From assembly GCA_024305745.1 (NCBI GenBank), contig JAHRBS010000001.1, positions 1,302,001-1,366,000 of the forward strand: 64,000 nt of DNA, given 5' to 3'. The notes under the pieces were generated by a model. The model made no database searches. It had not been told where the DNA came from and worked only from the letters and a program-made list of their open reading frames with translations. Shown one piece after another: positions 26,174 to 37,090 of the stretch (positions are counted from its first letter, which is position 1; each line of letters opens with the position of its first letter). This stretch comes from Polyporus tsugae. Taxonomy: Eukaryota > Basidiomycota > Agaricomycetes > Polyporales > Polyporaceae. The translations under genes and the position numbers were made by a program.

Positions 26174-29100
26174 CTACTGCCCGGGTACGAATGTAGTCAA
26201 GCCCGCAGCCTGAACCTTGGCCGGCTCCTCGCGGTTCAAGAGGCCGATGAGACCAATGAGTTCCGCGCGGATCTCGTCGCCAATCTGGTCGGAGCTCGTG
26301 GGGTCAAGGACAAATGCGAACTCCTGGAGGAGCTTGTCGAGATGCGGGTGGAGTAGGGCCGGTTGCGTCTTGAAGAGGTGGAAGATCGCGCGGAAGACGG
26401 GCCTGTTCTCGAGATAGTCATTCTGGAGCGGAAGCGCGTCGAGGAACACGGGCAGGACTTGATCGAGCGGTACTGCGGCCGTGTTCTTGACAATCATGCG
26501 CGCAACCGCGCCGACGGCGTTGTCACGCGCGTTGAGCTTCGCGGCGGGTGAGTCGGGCGCGGCTATGAAGATTGGCCGAAGCGCTCCGAGGACCTGGAGG
26601 TATTGTGCAGAGAGGTCGATCTCCGAGTGTTCAATGAGGAGACCGGAGGCGAAGGCCGCATTGCACTGGACCTCGGGTTCCTCGTCGCTCAATGCGCGGT
26701 AGAAGAGGTCCATGAGGGTCTGCGTGTAGGGAGTAACCGAACTCTTCATGGCGCCAATAATCTCCGAGAGGGTACCGATGGCAGACGAACGATCGCTGAG
26801 AGACCGATTCGTTTTCTGTCGATGGCATGATGACTCAGCATCTAGTGGTCAGACGGCGTCGCAACATACTCACATAGTACTTCATAATGAGAGGCGCGAA
26901 CTTTTCGTAAGCACCACCCGCGAAGTTAGGTCCAAATGCAGTGGCAATGGCAGCAACAAGGTCGCCTGCCGAGGATATGAGGATCGAGTCGTACTCTGCG
27001 GAGTCCTCTGGGGCATCCTCGCTCTCGTCTTGGTCGGGGTCCTGTTGGCACATAGCCTTCTGTTCGAGAACTTGGATAGCAATACGGGCAATCAGCTCGA
27101 CTCCTGGAAACGGCATTGTGGTAAGCTTCACGTGTTCTTCGACCGCGGAGACACTGCACTTACGGTCCTCCAAGATCGCAGGCCCAAGCTTGTTGATCGT
27201 CTCGGCAAGGGCGACGCACAGTGAAGACACGACCTTCCTAGTGAGGTCGAACGCAAAGTAGGGTCAGCATCGAGCTCAAACAATACAAAATGGAAGGACA
27301 TGTGAAGGTCAGTAAACAAAAATCTATTTTACGTCTCACGCGCCCGTTGGGCATCGAAGTGAGCTGAGTAAAGTTTTTCATCTTGCCGAACTGCGCTGGC
27401 GCAGCCGGATGGGATTCAACCAAAAAACAAAGTTGACACGTACTTGTTGTCCTCGGTCTCGTACATTTCCAAGAGTGGGGGTATGATGTGGCCAAGGAGC
27501 TCCTTGACGCGCGGGTTAAGCTGGTTCTGTGAGCAGACGTTAGTCAACCTGTTTGGGAATTACTCTTGGTACTTACCGTTGCGCCAGGTTGCCACTCCTG
27601 CGGGTCGCTGAGCTCGTAGAAGCTACGAACGATCTCGAGAAGGGAGTCCGTCGCGCTCTTGCGAATGCCGTCGTAATAGTGCGGCAGGAGTCCGATGAGG
27701 TCGAGCGTGCACTGTTCGACGTATGGCAGGAAGTGAGCTTTGGTGGCCGCGAAGATGACGCCGATCGTGTCTGCCGCAATCTCCTTCTCGATACAGATCG
27801 TGCTGTTCACGTCGAGCAGCTTCTCAAGGTCCACATTGTCATCGTCGTCAATGTTGACATGTGCGTCGTCAGAAACGTTGATTGCACTCGAAGGGGTGAG
27901 GCCCGACGCGAAGTTCGCGGCGACCTCGGGGTTCGAAACTGAAGAGGAGTCCGTTAGCAATAGCAATCACGCACAATCACGTAGAGAAACTATGGTACTT
28001 ACTAGCCAGGCGCTCCTCCTCTCCATGCTCAAGCTGCTTGCAACTCTGAAGAAGGGCGGGGACAACGTTGGGGAGGAACTGCGCAAAGTCGTCCTCGAAC
28101 ACGCGCGACATCACGCCAAAGAACAAGAAACTGCACTCGCGCAGACGCGCGGAGCCAAGCTCGATCCCATTGAACGCCTGGGCCATCATGTCGTTGAAGT
28201 ACGGCGCAAAGTTCTGCTTGCCGACCGCCTCTGCGAACGTCCCGACAGCGTCCATGGTAATCCCACGAAGCTCCTGCTCCTCGCCTTCGCCGGTGAGCAC
28301 GAGGAAGTGCTTGAAGCGCTCCATCGTTGGCTGGAAGTACGGCAAGAACTTCTCCTTGGATGCGTGGGCGGCGCTGCCAAGTGCGCCAATCACAACCGAC
28401 TTGACGGAGAGGGGTGCAGTATCGAGGAGGACGACCAGACGCTCCATGATGAGGTTCAGGTACTGATCAATGACGTCGTGGAGGATCTCGAGCAGCGCGT
28501 CGAGGGCAGTGCAGGCTGGGCGCTGAGTGACAGGGTCGTTGACGAGCTGCATCACAGTAGGGACGAGGAACGCGTGCTTCGCCGCGCACTCCTCCTCCAG
28601 CCACTCGCACAGACAGCTCACGGCCACGCAACTGGCTTTGCGTACAGTGGCGTCGCCATCCTGTAGACCTGCCTCGATGATGGGCCAGACCTGACCCATG
28701 AGAGGAGTCATAAACTCGCTGCAACCCTCAACGGAGACACCGAGTGCGAGCATCGCACCACGGCGCTGAGCGGGGTCAGGAGATGAGAAGTACTGTTGAA
28801 TGAGTTGGCGGAGAGCGGGGAAGACCTGGGTAGGTGGAAGGCTAGTCGCAAGGCAGTCAACGATGCGAAGAGCGGAACGCGAAGGGGCATCGTCGTCGAT
28901 GTCCTCCGGCTCATCCTCAGTTGTGATAGGCATGAGACCCTCGAGAATGGCTGGCGCAAGGCCGTGAGACTGGACCTTGGACTTTTTACTACGTACACGC
29001 AAAATGTCAGAATTTGAGCATGAGTGAGAACAACAACAAACTTACTACTGGACGGTCCAGTTAAGGGCGTTCAGGGAGAGGACACGGAGTTCAGGGTCAT

Positions 29101-30645
29101 AATTGCGGTTTGCGCCACAGCGAAGGAGGAACTCGGCAAGCTGGGGAATATGTTGGCCAAGGAGAGGGATTTCCTGAATGCACGTAGAAAAGAAGATGTT
29201 GTAGAGTCAAGGAAACAAAGTAGATCAAAAGACATACGAGAATGAGGAGCGTCTCGAGAACATCAAAGAGCTGTCGTGCGCCAGCTTCGTTGCCGCTCTC
29301 AACACATTGACCAATGACGTTGATCATGGCGGGGAGCAGGTTTTGGAAAGATTTCTAGAGCAAGGATGAGCGATGCGTATCACCGGTATTGGAGAGGGAT
29401 ACTTGCGATGTCAGCCTTGTCATCGGCGTCGATGTACTGGGCAATAACCCCAAGAGCGCTACAGACAATGACATTTAGGTTTGCATACCCCGAAGCATGG
29501 CAAAGCAGCTTACCGAACAGTCGTTATCCGAACCTCAGCGCTTTCTGGATCATTGAGGAGGTCGCCGAAGAGCTTGAAGAACGTTTGGAGATGCGATTCG
29601 AAGCCCTCGACGATGTTCTCGAGAACAGTGTAGAGGATGTAAACGCCAACTTCGCGGTGCACGGCCTGTTGGGACAAGCACGTCTGCTGAAGGAAGGGCA
29701 GGAGGGTTGGCCAGTGACCGAGAGGGATCTCAATGGATGCGATGGCGGCGATGACCCGCGCTGTAGAATGACGGACAAGATTGCTAGCACACGGTGAGCT
29801 TCGAGCCAATGTCACACATGGTGTGTACTGACTTGGATTCGGAAAGGACAATCTCAGGAAGCTTGCTCTTGATCTCGTCCCGAGAGCTAACCTCGACCTG
29901 GATCCAAAGGTCTCCGCTATTTTGGAAAATGCGTTTCCTAAGTTCGACCGCGGCGAGTTGGCGGACCTAGGGATAGCATGATCAGCTTTCTCCTATCATC
30001 GTCCTTAGCCGAGCAGAAAGATTTCGGAAGCGCGGGCTGTGCCACAACGGACGGGACCTCGGAGGTGAGAATACACATCTGGGCATGAAAGATCTGGGTT
30101 CGGAGTCGGACAAGACAAGTTTTAGGATCCTTCCGCACATTGAACAACGAATTCCGAGAGTGCGGATCCCCCGCTATGTCCACGATCTAAATGATGAGAA
30201 CGAAGTGGCACGAAGGAGTTTGGTTCACGACGACGGACTGGGTTTCGATTGTGACGCGTGTATGGTGGGATAAATGCGTTCAGACGCGTAGATAAGGACA
30301 AGAGTCGCAGACTGGAACGACAAGAAGATGTACCTGGTGGTACGTAGAAGAGAACACTCACCGCCTGTTCCGGAGAGCTAGCCATGATGCTCGCGAGGGC
30401 GGGGATACATTGCGGGTTCTTGTAGAACTCCTTGTTCAATTGGGCGGTTGCCTACGAATGTATACGGGTGAGAAACGCGTCTGGGAGATGATCAGGCAAG
30501 AGAATGGCTCACAGCCTTGAGCTGGACAGTATCATTGGATGTGAACTGCACGAGCAGAGTGTGCAGGTTCTGGACGAAGGTGGGCTGTATCGGGACGATT
30601 AAGACGCATTGATATGGATCTAGGGCGTTGTGTACGTACGTCCAT
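26174..30645 (-). CDS. KAP123: Importin beta family karyopherin Kap123
   Basis: Fourteen exons give 1081 residues: 30645-30640, 30584-30513, 30451-30362, 29966-29833, 29783-29514, 29458-29407, 29354-29238, 29173-29046, 28988-28003, 27938-27577, 27526-27444, 27237-27164, 27103-26874 and 26815-26174. The protein is an all-helical HEAT-repeat solenoid from the N-terminal Ran-binding region (FVQNLHTLLVQFTSNDTVQL; VRQLAAVELRKRIFQ) to the end. It has the acidic loop EDEPEDIDDDAPSRSALRIV seen in Kap123/importin-4. Kap123 imports ribosomal proteins and histones H3/H4 into the nucleus. The first coding exon has only six bases (Met-Asp). The intron after exon 3 is 395 bases, far longer than the rest. 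The intron after exon 6 has a GC donor (GACATC/gcaagt), required for frame. Divergently transcribed from MTF1. Confidence 0.95.
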
Positions 30646-30854
30646 GTCTGCGAAGACCAGGGGAGGGGAAGGAGGGAAGAGGGCGAGAGGGGATCCTGGC
30701 AGAGATGGATTTGGGGCAAGGGAGCCGTTGCCCAAAAATTTGGCTGAGTTTGATCTGCGGTTCCGGTATCTCGACCACGTGCTTATTTAAATTTATCGAG
30801 AGATTGAGCGAGGTGGGACAGGCGCCGGCGCTGAGGTCTGCCACCAACGCCGCG
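30646..30854. promoter_or_regulatory. Shared divergent promoter region of KAP123 and MTF1
   Basis: Only 209 bases separate the two start codons, so both genes must draw on this stretch. It contains a purine-rich tract on the plus strand (30660-30700) and an AT-rich element, TTATTTAAATTTAT, near 30783. No individual factor site can be named. Confidence 0.55.
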
Positions 30855-32414
30855 ATGCTCTCCATTCACCTCCAACGCTTCTGCGCCCGCTCCCCCCTCC
30901 GTTCCTCTGCGCGGGCTTACTCATCCCTGCCCTCATTGCCGCCTCTGCCGCCCCAAGATCAATGGCGCCAGCTCTTTCCGTATGTGACCGTCGCCCGACG
31001 AGAACGCGTCTTCGTCCAGAGTCCGCAAGCAGCACGCTCAATAGCTCAGTCCTTATTCCGGAGCACTCCCACCAGCACTGGTAAAGGAAAGGTGGTCGTT
31101 GAGGCGTTTCCAGGTGCGTCGCATCAGTTTATCGACACCAGTGTGTACTCAACATGCACATAGGACTCGGCGTACTCTCACGGGCTCTACTTGAACTCCC
31201 AGCGTCGACCGTGCGCAAACTCATCATTCTAGAGGATGACCCCATATATCTCAAGTACCTCAATGTGAGTATGTCAGACCATGGTGTCTGTATCATATAC
31301 AACTGAAATACTCAGCCCCTTGCAGACGCGGATCCCCGCGTGACGGTCGTCCCCATGTCTGGCCACAGTTGGGACACATATTCACATTTGGAGGAGCACC
31401 GTCTACTGGAGGATGTTGATATAGTCCCATGGGAATCTTCAAGTAAGTGATTGCTCCACGTATGCCTTCAACGGTGTTGTTCTTGGGCCCGAACTCCTAG
31501 ACTCATCATCGTCGGCCCCCAGTCCCAGACCTGCATTTTGTCTCCCATTTAACTCACAACGTGCACGGGGAACAACTCATTGCCCAGCTATTCCGCTCAA
31601 TACCCGAGCGGGCATGGCTATTCAAGTACGGTCGTGTCCCTATGAGCATTATTATGAGCGAATGGGTCTGGTCGGTGCGTGGCTTCCATCTTCCCCTTCT
31701 TCCCTTTGGCATCTCATGCTCACGAATAATGGCACTTTTCCAGCGACTAATCGCGGGTACGGGCACCGTACGGCGATGCAAGCTTTCCGTCATCGGCGAG
31801 GCGACAGCAGACCTCCAGGACGCGTTCGATCCTAAGCTGGTGGCCCCTTACGAGGCCCATTTCTTCCCACCAGCGGGTGGCAAGAAATCTTCAAACAGGA
31901 AGCCTGGTCAGCCAATGTACGGGATTACAGCAGTCCCGTACCCCGAACAAGTGCGTATGCACCCTCCTTCTCAATCAGTGCAGCTAGTATTGACCGTGTT
32001 GGACAATGCAGGTCATCCAAAAGGGCACGACTGACCAGTGGGACTACGTCCTCCGCCGGCTGTTCGTGCTCAAACGCACGACGCTCAAGGACGCACTCGG
32101 GTCAGTATTCCGTTGTGCCAAACTTTGCTCTTTGCATATTTATGTTCCCGTAGATCACTAGCGCCTGGGGCAACCACGTTGATCAAAATGCTCTCGGATG
32201 GGGGCGTACCTCGCGACCAGCGTGTAAATATCTCGAAACGAGTTAATGAGTTGAACGTCGCGGACTGGACGCTCATAAACCGTGCATTCGATGCATGGCC
32301 GTTCAAGCCGCAGGTACGCTTTCGTTCGCTCCTGCTCTACTTCAGTATCCGATTGATGTGACTGCTGCAACATAGGACTTGATGATTAACGATGGTTTCG
32401 TACCCGAGGATTGA
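30855..32414 (+). CDS. MTF1: Mitochondrial transcription factor 1 (mtTFB, rRNA dimethylase-like)
   Basis: Eight exons (30855-31113, 31164-31264, 31316-31442, 31523-31674, 31744-31950, 32012-32100, 32154-32313, 32376-32414) encode 377 residues. The first ~25 residues (MLSIHLQRFCARSPLRSSAR) form a basic, acid-free presequence typical of mitochondrial targeting. A Rossmann methyltransferase-like fold follows: motif I is EAFPGLGVLSRALLEL, the acidic residue after the second strand is in LIILEDDPIYLKYL, and further blocks are HFVSHLTHNVHG and FKYGRVPMSIIMSEWVWS. The asparagine-proline catalytic loop (NLPY-type) of true KsgA/Dim1 enzymes is not conserved, as expected for Mtf1, which assists mitochondrial RNA polymerase in promoter melting. 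A residual 12S/15S rRNA methylase role is the alternative but less likely. Confidence 0.9.
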
Positions 32415-32571
32415 TCTCTGGCCTTTATATCCCCACATGTCCATGCCCATGACTTTCCTGCTTGCTGAGGGTGCGCGGTGAGGGTTTTTCTCGCGATAGA
32501 CATATATATCCCAAAAAGTTGAGTACTCTACTACATAGTCTAGTTATAGTAATACAGGAAAATCCACAACC

Positions 32572-35500
32572 TCACTCCGCGTCCACTTCAAGCTCTCGCT
32601 GTTGTCGTGGTGGCGAATCCGGCCAGTCAATCAGTTCCTATGAGACATAGAGGGTTAGCACAAGCCGCATAATCCCACCCAAGAACCTATAGATGTACCT
32701 GGGTATCCATCTCATTGTCGACTTGCGTATCCTCCAACTGCGTCGGCTCCTCATCGACCTGCGTGTCGCCATTCGCGAGGGTCTCAGCTTGGCTCTCGTC
32801 CATGACAACGTCAGTGGTCTGCGTGTCCCCCTGCGTGTCCGTCTGCGTCTCCAGCCCCTTGCTCGACTCCTGCGACTCCGACTCGGCGGCCGCTTTCTTC
32901 TTCCTTCCCCCGGAGCCCTTCTTATCCTTCTCCGCGGGCTGAACGGCAGGCAGGCCGAACAGCGTCGTCTGCCTCCCCGCGTCCTTCTTCTCCTTGGCCT
33001 TCCCCTTGCCCGCGCCGCGCTTGCCCTTGTCCGCCTCGGCCGCGTCGACCTTGTTGAAGAAGCTCTCGCTCTTGTGCAGGCTCTTGTTCGCGTCCGCGCC
33101 CCGCGCGAACGGGTTCCGGCTGTTCGCGTCTGCCGCGGGTTTACGCGCGAACGGGTTGCTCCCTGTGGCATTTGTGCGTTAAGTATATCAGAACATCGGC
33201 GCAACGACTGGGAAGGGAAGGCGTACTCACGGGGTTGAGGCGCGCCCGCCCTGGCAGCAGTCGAGGCCGACTCGCCGACCGCGCGCCGCTTTGCGCCAGA
33301 GTCCAAGCCGGGAGAGCGCGTCTCGCGCACGGGCTCGTCGTCGGCGGGACGCTTCCGCCCCGCAGGCGACTGCCACGAATAGTCGTCCTGCGTGCTGTCC
33401 GCGAAGGACGACCCGTTGAACACCGTGCTGTCGTCCGTCATCTGGCTCGACACTGCCGCAGCGGCAGCGGGGGTGGCGCGCTCGAGCCCCGGCCGGTGCA
33501 GCGCGGGGGGCGGGCGGAAGTCTTGGAATGGCTTGGGGCGCGAGCCGCCCCCCGCATCCGCGGTTGGGAGGCGCATGGCGGGGACGGGCGCGAAGTCGCT
33601 CTGGGCCTGGCGGCGGCGCTCGCGGAGGCCCTCGAGGCGATCGGCGTCATCGCGGTCGTCCTTGAGCATCTCGATCTTCTCCTGGAGGCCGATGAGGTGG
33701 TAGAAGCCCGCAATCTTGGCTGCAGCGTCGAATGAGGGGGTGTGGTGGAGGATGCGGACGAGGTCGAGCGCGCGCGCGAGGCGGTCGGACTTGCAGGCGT
33801 GCTGGATGAGTTGGATGAGGTTCTTGTCGAGGGCGAGCTCGCGCGCGGCGAGGTCGGGCGTCGAGAGGTCATCTCCGAGGCCGTCGCGGAGGATGTCGAG
33901 CAGGAGGGTCTCGCGGGCGAGCCTGTGTAGTTCAGTGAGAGTCAGCGACGCGGTGATGGAAAGGAAGCATTGTAGCTTACTGCTCCTCCAGAGGCCCCTC
34001 TTTGGGATCTGTCCGTTTGAATGGTAGGCGGACGGGAAGTTCTTGGATGAGTGGTCGAGGGAAGCTTGGGTGCTCTTGTCGGCCCTTGAGAATGAGACAC
34101 ATGAAATTGTCGCCCACGACGCCGACAGGCCAGTATGATTCGTCCTTGCCCTCGCGCCGCTCGAGCTTGTTTGTGTCCAATATGCGCACCCACGTAGCCG
34201 ATAATGGTATTCGGAACCGAGGCATCGCATTCAGGATCCCGACCGAGTCGTAAATTGCAGGTGCCTGCGGATGGGAGATGAGTACATGTGAAGGGTATCC
34301 AGAGCAACTTTGGGACTCACCCCCTCCTCAGTGATGCCAACCCACTTGAGCATGTGGCGCTTTGGTATCGGCAGCGTGTCCTTCTGCAATATACAAAAGT
34401 CGTCGAACTTGATCAGCCGGCCCGTCAAGTTCTGCGAGCCGTCCATCGTTGTGCTGCCATCTCTCGTCACGATGAACACCCATTCGCTCCCTGCCACCAT
34501 TGTTACGAAGTCTCCGGGCAAGCTGAGGCACGTCCGCTCGATGCCGCTTCCGGTAAGGAAAATGAGCTCGCCGTCGCTCGTGGCGATCACCACGTTGCCC
34601 TGCCCGCCAATGTCCACGTCGCTCTTGTCGCGGAGGGACTTGGACGTTGGTGGACCGCCCGCGGCGATCCCAAGGACGCGCGTGGTCCCCGAAAGCTCGT
34701 ACGTCCACTCGGACTGGGCGGCCCAGGAGCCATACGGCTTGTAGATGACATGGGCGGGGTGCTCAGCTTCAGGTTGACAGGCGTAGAGCGCTCCACGTTC
34801 GCCGAGGGAGGCGAGGTCATACCGGAAGTGGTCGGTGAAGTGGTAGCTCTTGCGCGCGGAGCGGTCATGGAACTCGACGTTCACGATATGATGCGAGTCC
34901 TGGTCTGTCACCTCGATGACCCCGATCATGTTGTACGCTAAGCAGGACCATATATGAGGACACTGCTCGCAGCGGACGGCACGAGAGGGAGGCGGCACGT
35001 ACCTAAGTACCGCTTCTTGTTCTCCATTGGGGTCGATCCCGGCTGGAACGCGCCCTGGGCCTTCGTCACACTCACCATCTCGCGGATGCCGCCTTCCGTG
35101 GCGATCCGCCGTGTCTCCCCGTCCTCGTCGTTCAGGCCCCCGCCGAGGTCATCCAGGATCCAGTCGTCGTTGTCTAGGTCGATGCCAAGGTCCTCGTCCA
35201 TGGCGTCGTCCTGAGCCTTTCCCTTCTCAGCGCGCGCTGCTATCACATTGTCATCGTCGAAAAGTGTGGGGGTGGCCTTCCGCTTGACGGGCACGCCGAC
35301 GGCCGTTGTACCTACGAAGAGCTTCACGGGGTCCGGCGCGGAGGTGGGGATGGGGTCTCGCCAGCGCGTGAGGTCGCCAGCGGAGTCTGTCCAGGCGAGA
35401 ATGTTCCTGGAGGGCGAAAACGCCATTTGAGTTATCGGTGCATTGAGGGCACCTTGGAACCTGGAAACCCCCGCCGTGAGATTGGAGTCTTTGGTGAGAA

Positions 35501-36726
35501 ATGTGCATGCGGCACGAGGACTGGGATGGCATACCGGAAAAGCATACGCCTGTTCTGTGTTGACCAGATAAACACGCCCGATTTGGACGCAGCTGCGAGG
35601 TACACGCCGTTTTTGGATAGCGCGAGGGCGGTGATGGCCCCAGAACACGCGTCATCTGAGAGTGTGGTGGACTTGGTCCAGTCGGAACGTGAAATCGTTG
35701 CAATTTCTGGACGCACGTTAGGGCAGGCGGTAGGCAAAGAACAGTAGAAGGCGGGGCTGACCATGTGTTCGCGTTGCGACGAAGAAGTACTGCCCAGACG
35801 TGTGCCACACTGCAGAGCAGTCGTGTCCAAACTCGGGAGACCTGGGTCGGGAGCTCTCAGATACGTTGGATGGGGAATGACGGAGACTCACTCTGAATCG
35901 GCTACGACGGGGATCAGGCCGTCAATTACCTTCTCTCCCTTCGGCTCGCTCCCTGAAACGTCCCAAACGATAATCTTGCCGTCTGCGCCACATGTCGTCT
36001 AGGTGGTTTTGAGAGCGAGCTAAAGGAGAGCAGAAAGAAGAACGCACGAGGATTGAACCGGATGGATGCCACGTCGCTTTGCGCACGGCCTTGGTGTGAC
36101 CTTTGAGGATAGATATCTTGATTATGTCGTCCAAGTCGATGAGCTTAACATCAGGTTCGCTGGATGAGGTTCAGTCGACCGCCTTTCCTCTGAGGGATAC
36201 ACGACAGCGGCAGGTAGGTGGTAGCAGAAGACTCACTCGGAGGTGACCGCAAGCCTCGCACCTTTGGGATCGACAGCGATAGAGCGAATGGGTACTCCTT
36301 GGGCACTTGCGACGAGACCCTCCATGGTAGGCTTAGCATCGGGGACGGGCTTCATGATTTCGTATCTTCTTGCATCGCCATCTTTGCTGCCTGACAGCCA
36401 GCAATTGGCCTGAAATGTACGGGTAATAAGAAGTGAGGACGGAGAGATGATGACGGAGGCCAAGACGACGTACACCTGCAGCCAGTGCTGTAACCTCATC
36501 TGTAGCCTCTGCAGCACTTGGTGGTTCCTGGTCCTCTCCTAGCTCCGGATCCCATATCCTGACGAGAGTGTCTGCTCCGCCAGTGTAGACGCGTCTTGTG
36601 AGCGGAAGGTCAGCACGAGGGGTAAAGGAAAAGCGGGGGAGTAAGGACTGACGAGCCATCGCGCGAGAAGGCAATGAAGGTCGTTCCAGGGCCATGGGCG
36701 GGGTTGACGTGAACCTTGGAGGCCAT
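32572..36726 (-). CDS. CTF4: Replisome/cohesion factor Ctf4 (Mcl1, AND-1)
   Basis: Thirteen exons give 1139 residues: 36726-36653, 36594-36474, 36409-36237, 36159-36048, 35998-35892, 35841-35762, 35706-35535, 35460-35003, 34937-34321, 34264-33981, 33922-33231, 33162-32699 and 32637-32572. The N-terminus is a WD40 propeller ([58 protein letters not shown]). A disordered acidic linker follows, then the second SepB-type propeller and helical bundle that trimerises and binds GINS and DNA polymerase alpha ([40 protein letters not shown]). The C-terminal ~250 residues are disordered, Lys- and acid-rich, with Thr-Gln-Asp repeats ([14 protein letters not shown]) and a PIP-box-like QTTLFGL. No HMG box, as in other fungal members. 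Ctf4 links helicase to polymerase and supports sister cohesion. Confidence 0.95.
32951..32971 (-). other. PIP-box-like motif in the Ctf4 C-terminal tail
   Basis: These 21 bases encode QTTLFGL at about residues 1028-1034, preceded by a basic run ([12 protein letters not shown]). It resembles a degenerate PCNA-interacting box of the QTTLF type with one aromatic residue. Binding to PCNA is inference. Confidence 0.4.
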
Positions 36727-37090
36727 CGTCGGGCGGGTTGGGGCTCGTGGTCTGGACAAGGGACGAGGGACGAGGGACAAGGGCAAGAAGTTGAAGTCAG
36801 AGTCAGAGTCTCGCAGGACGCGATCAGCGACTCGGAGTCCGTGCCTTCATTGTCAATGTCAAGCTTCAAGCCCACTCGTCACGCGATTCCTGGGCGCCTG
36901 CTCTGACGCGTGTCGTAACGCGTCAGTCACACGTAACGTCCGAGTCCCCTTGAAGTGAGCGGCGTCATGAGCAGCAGTACAGATGCACACGAATCGCCAA
37001 TATAATCGTGTATACAGCATTGCCCTAATAATATGACGATGATCTCTGATTACAAATCAAATATAGGAAAACATTACACAGGATTTTTTT
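36727..37090. other. Intergenic region upstream of CTF4
   Basis: Lies between the CTF4 start and the 3' end of the decayed gene, both minus strand. It has a purine-rich block (36760-36800) and ACGCGT-type sites (GACGCGT near 36904 and AACGCGT near 36917). These match the MCB element of fungal G1/S genes and would fit a replication gene, but no spacing rule could be tested. Confidence 0.45.
36904..36923 (-). promoter_or_regulatory. Paired ACGCGT (MCB-like) sites upstream of CTF4
   Basis: Two palindromic ACGCGT hexamers lie 13 bases apart, about 180 bases upstream of the CTF4 start codon. MBF binds ACGCGT upstream of S-phase genes in yeasts, and Ctf4 is a replication factor. Function in this organism is inferred. 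Confidence 0.45.

Noticed and set aside
35461..35534. An acceptor after CACCAAAG in CTF4 that would include DSNLTAGVS
   Set aside because: It puts the following exon out of frame; the acceptor at TTTCCAG keeps [12 protein letters not shown] in frame.
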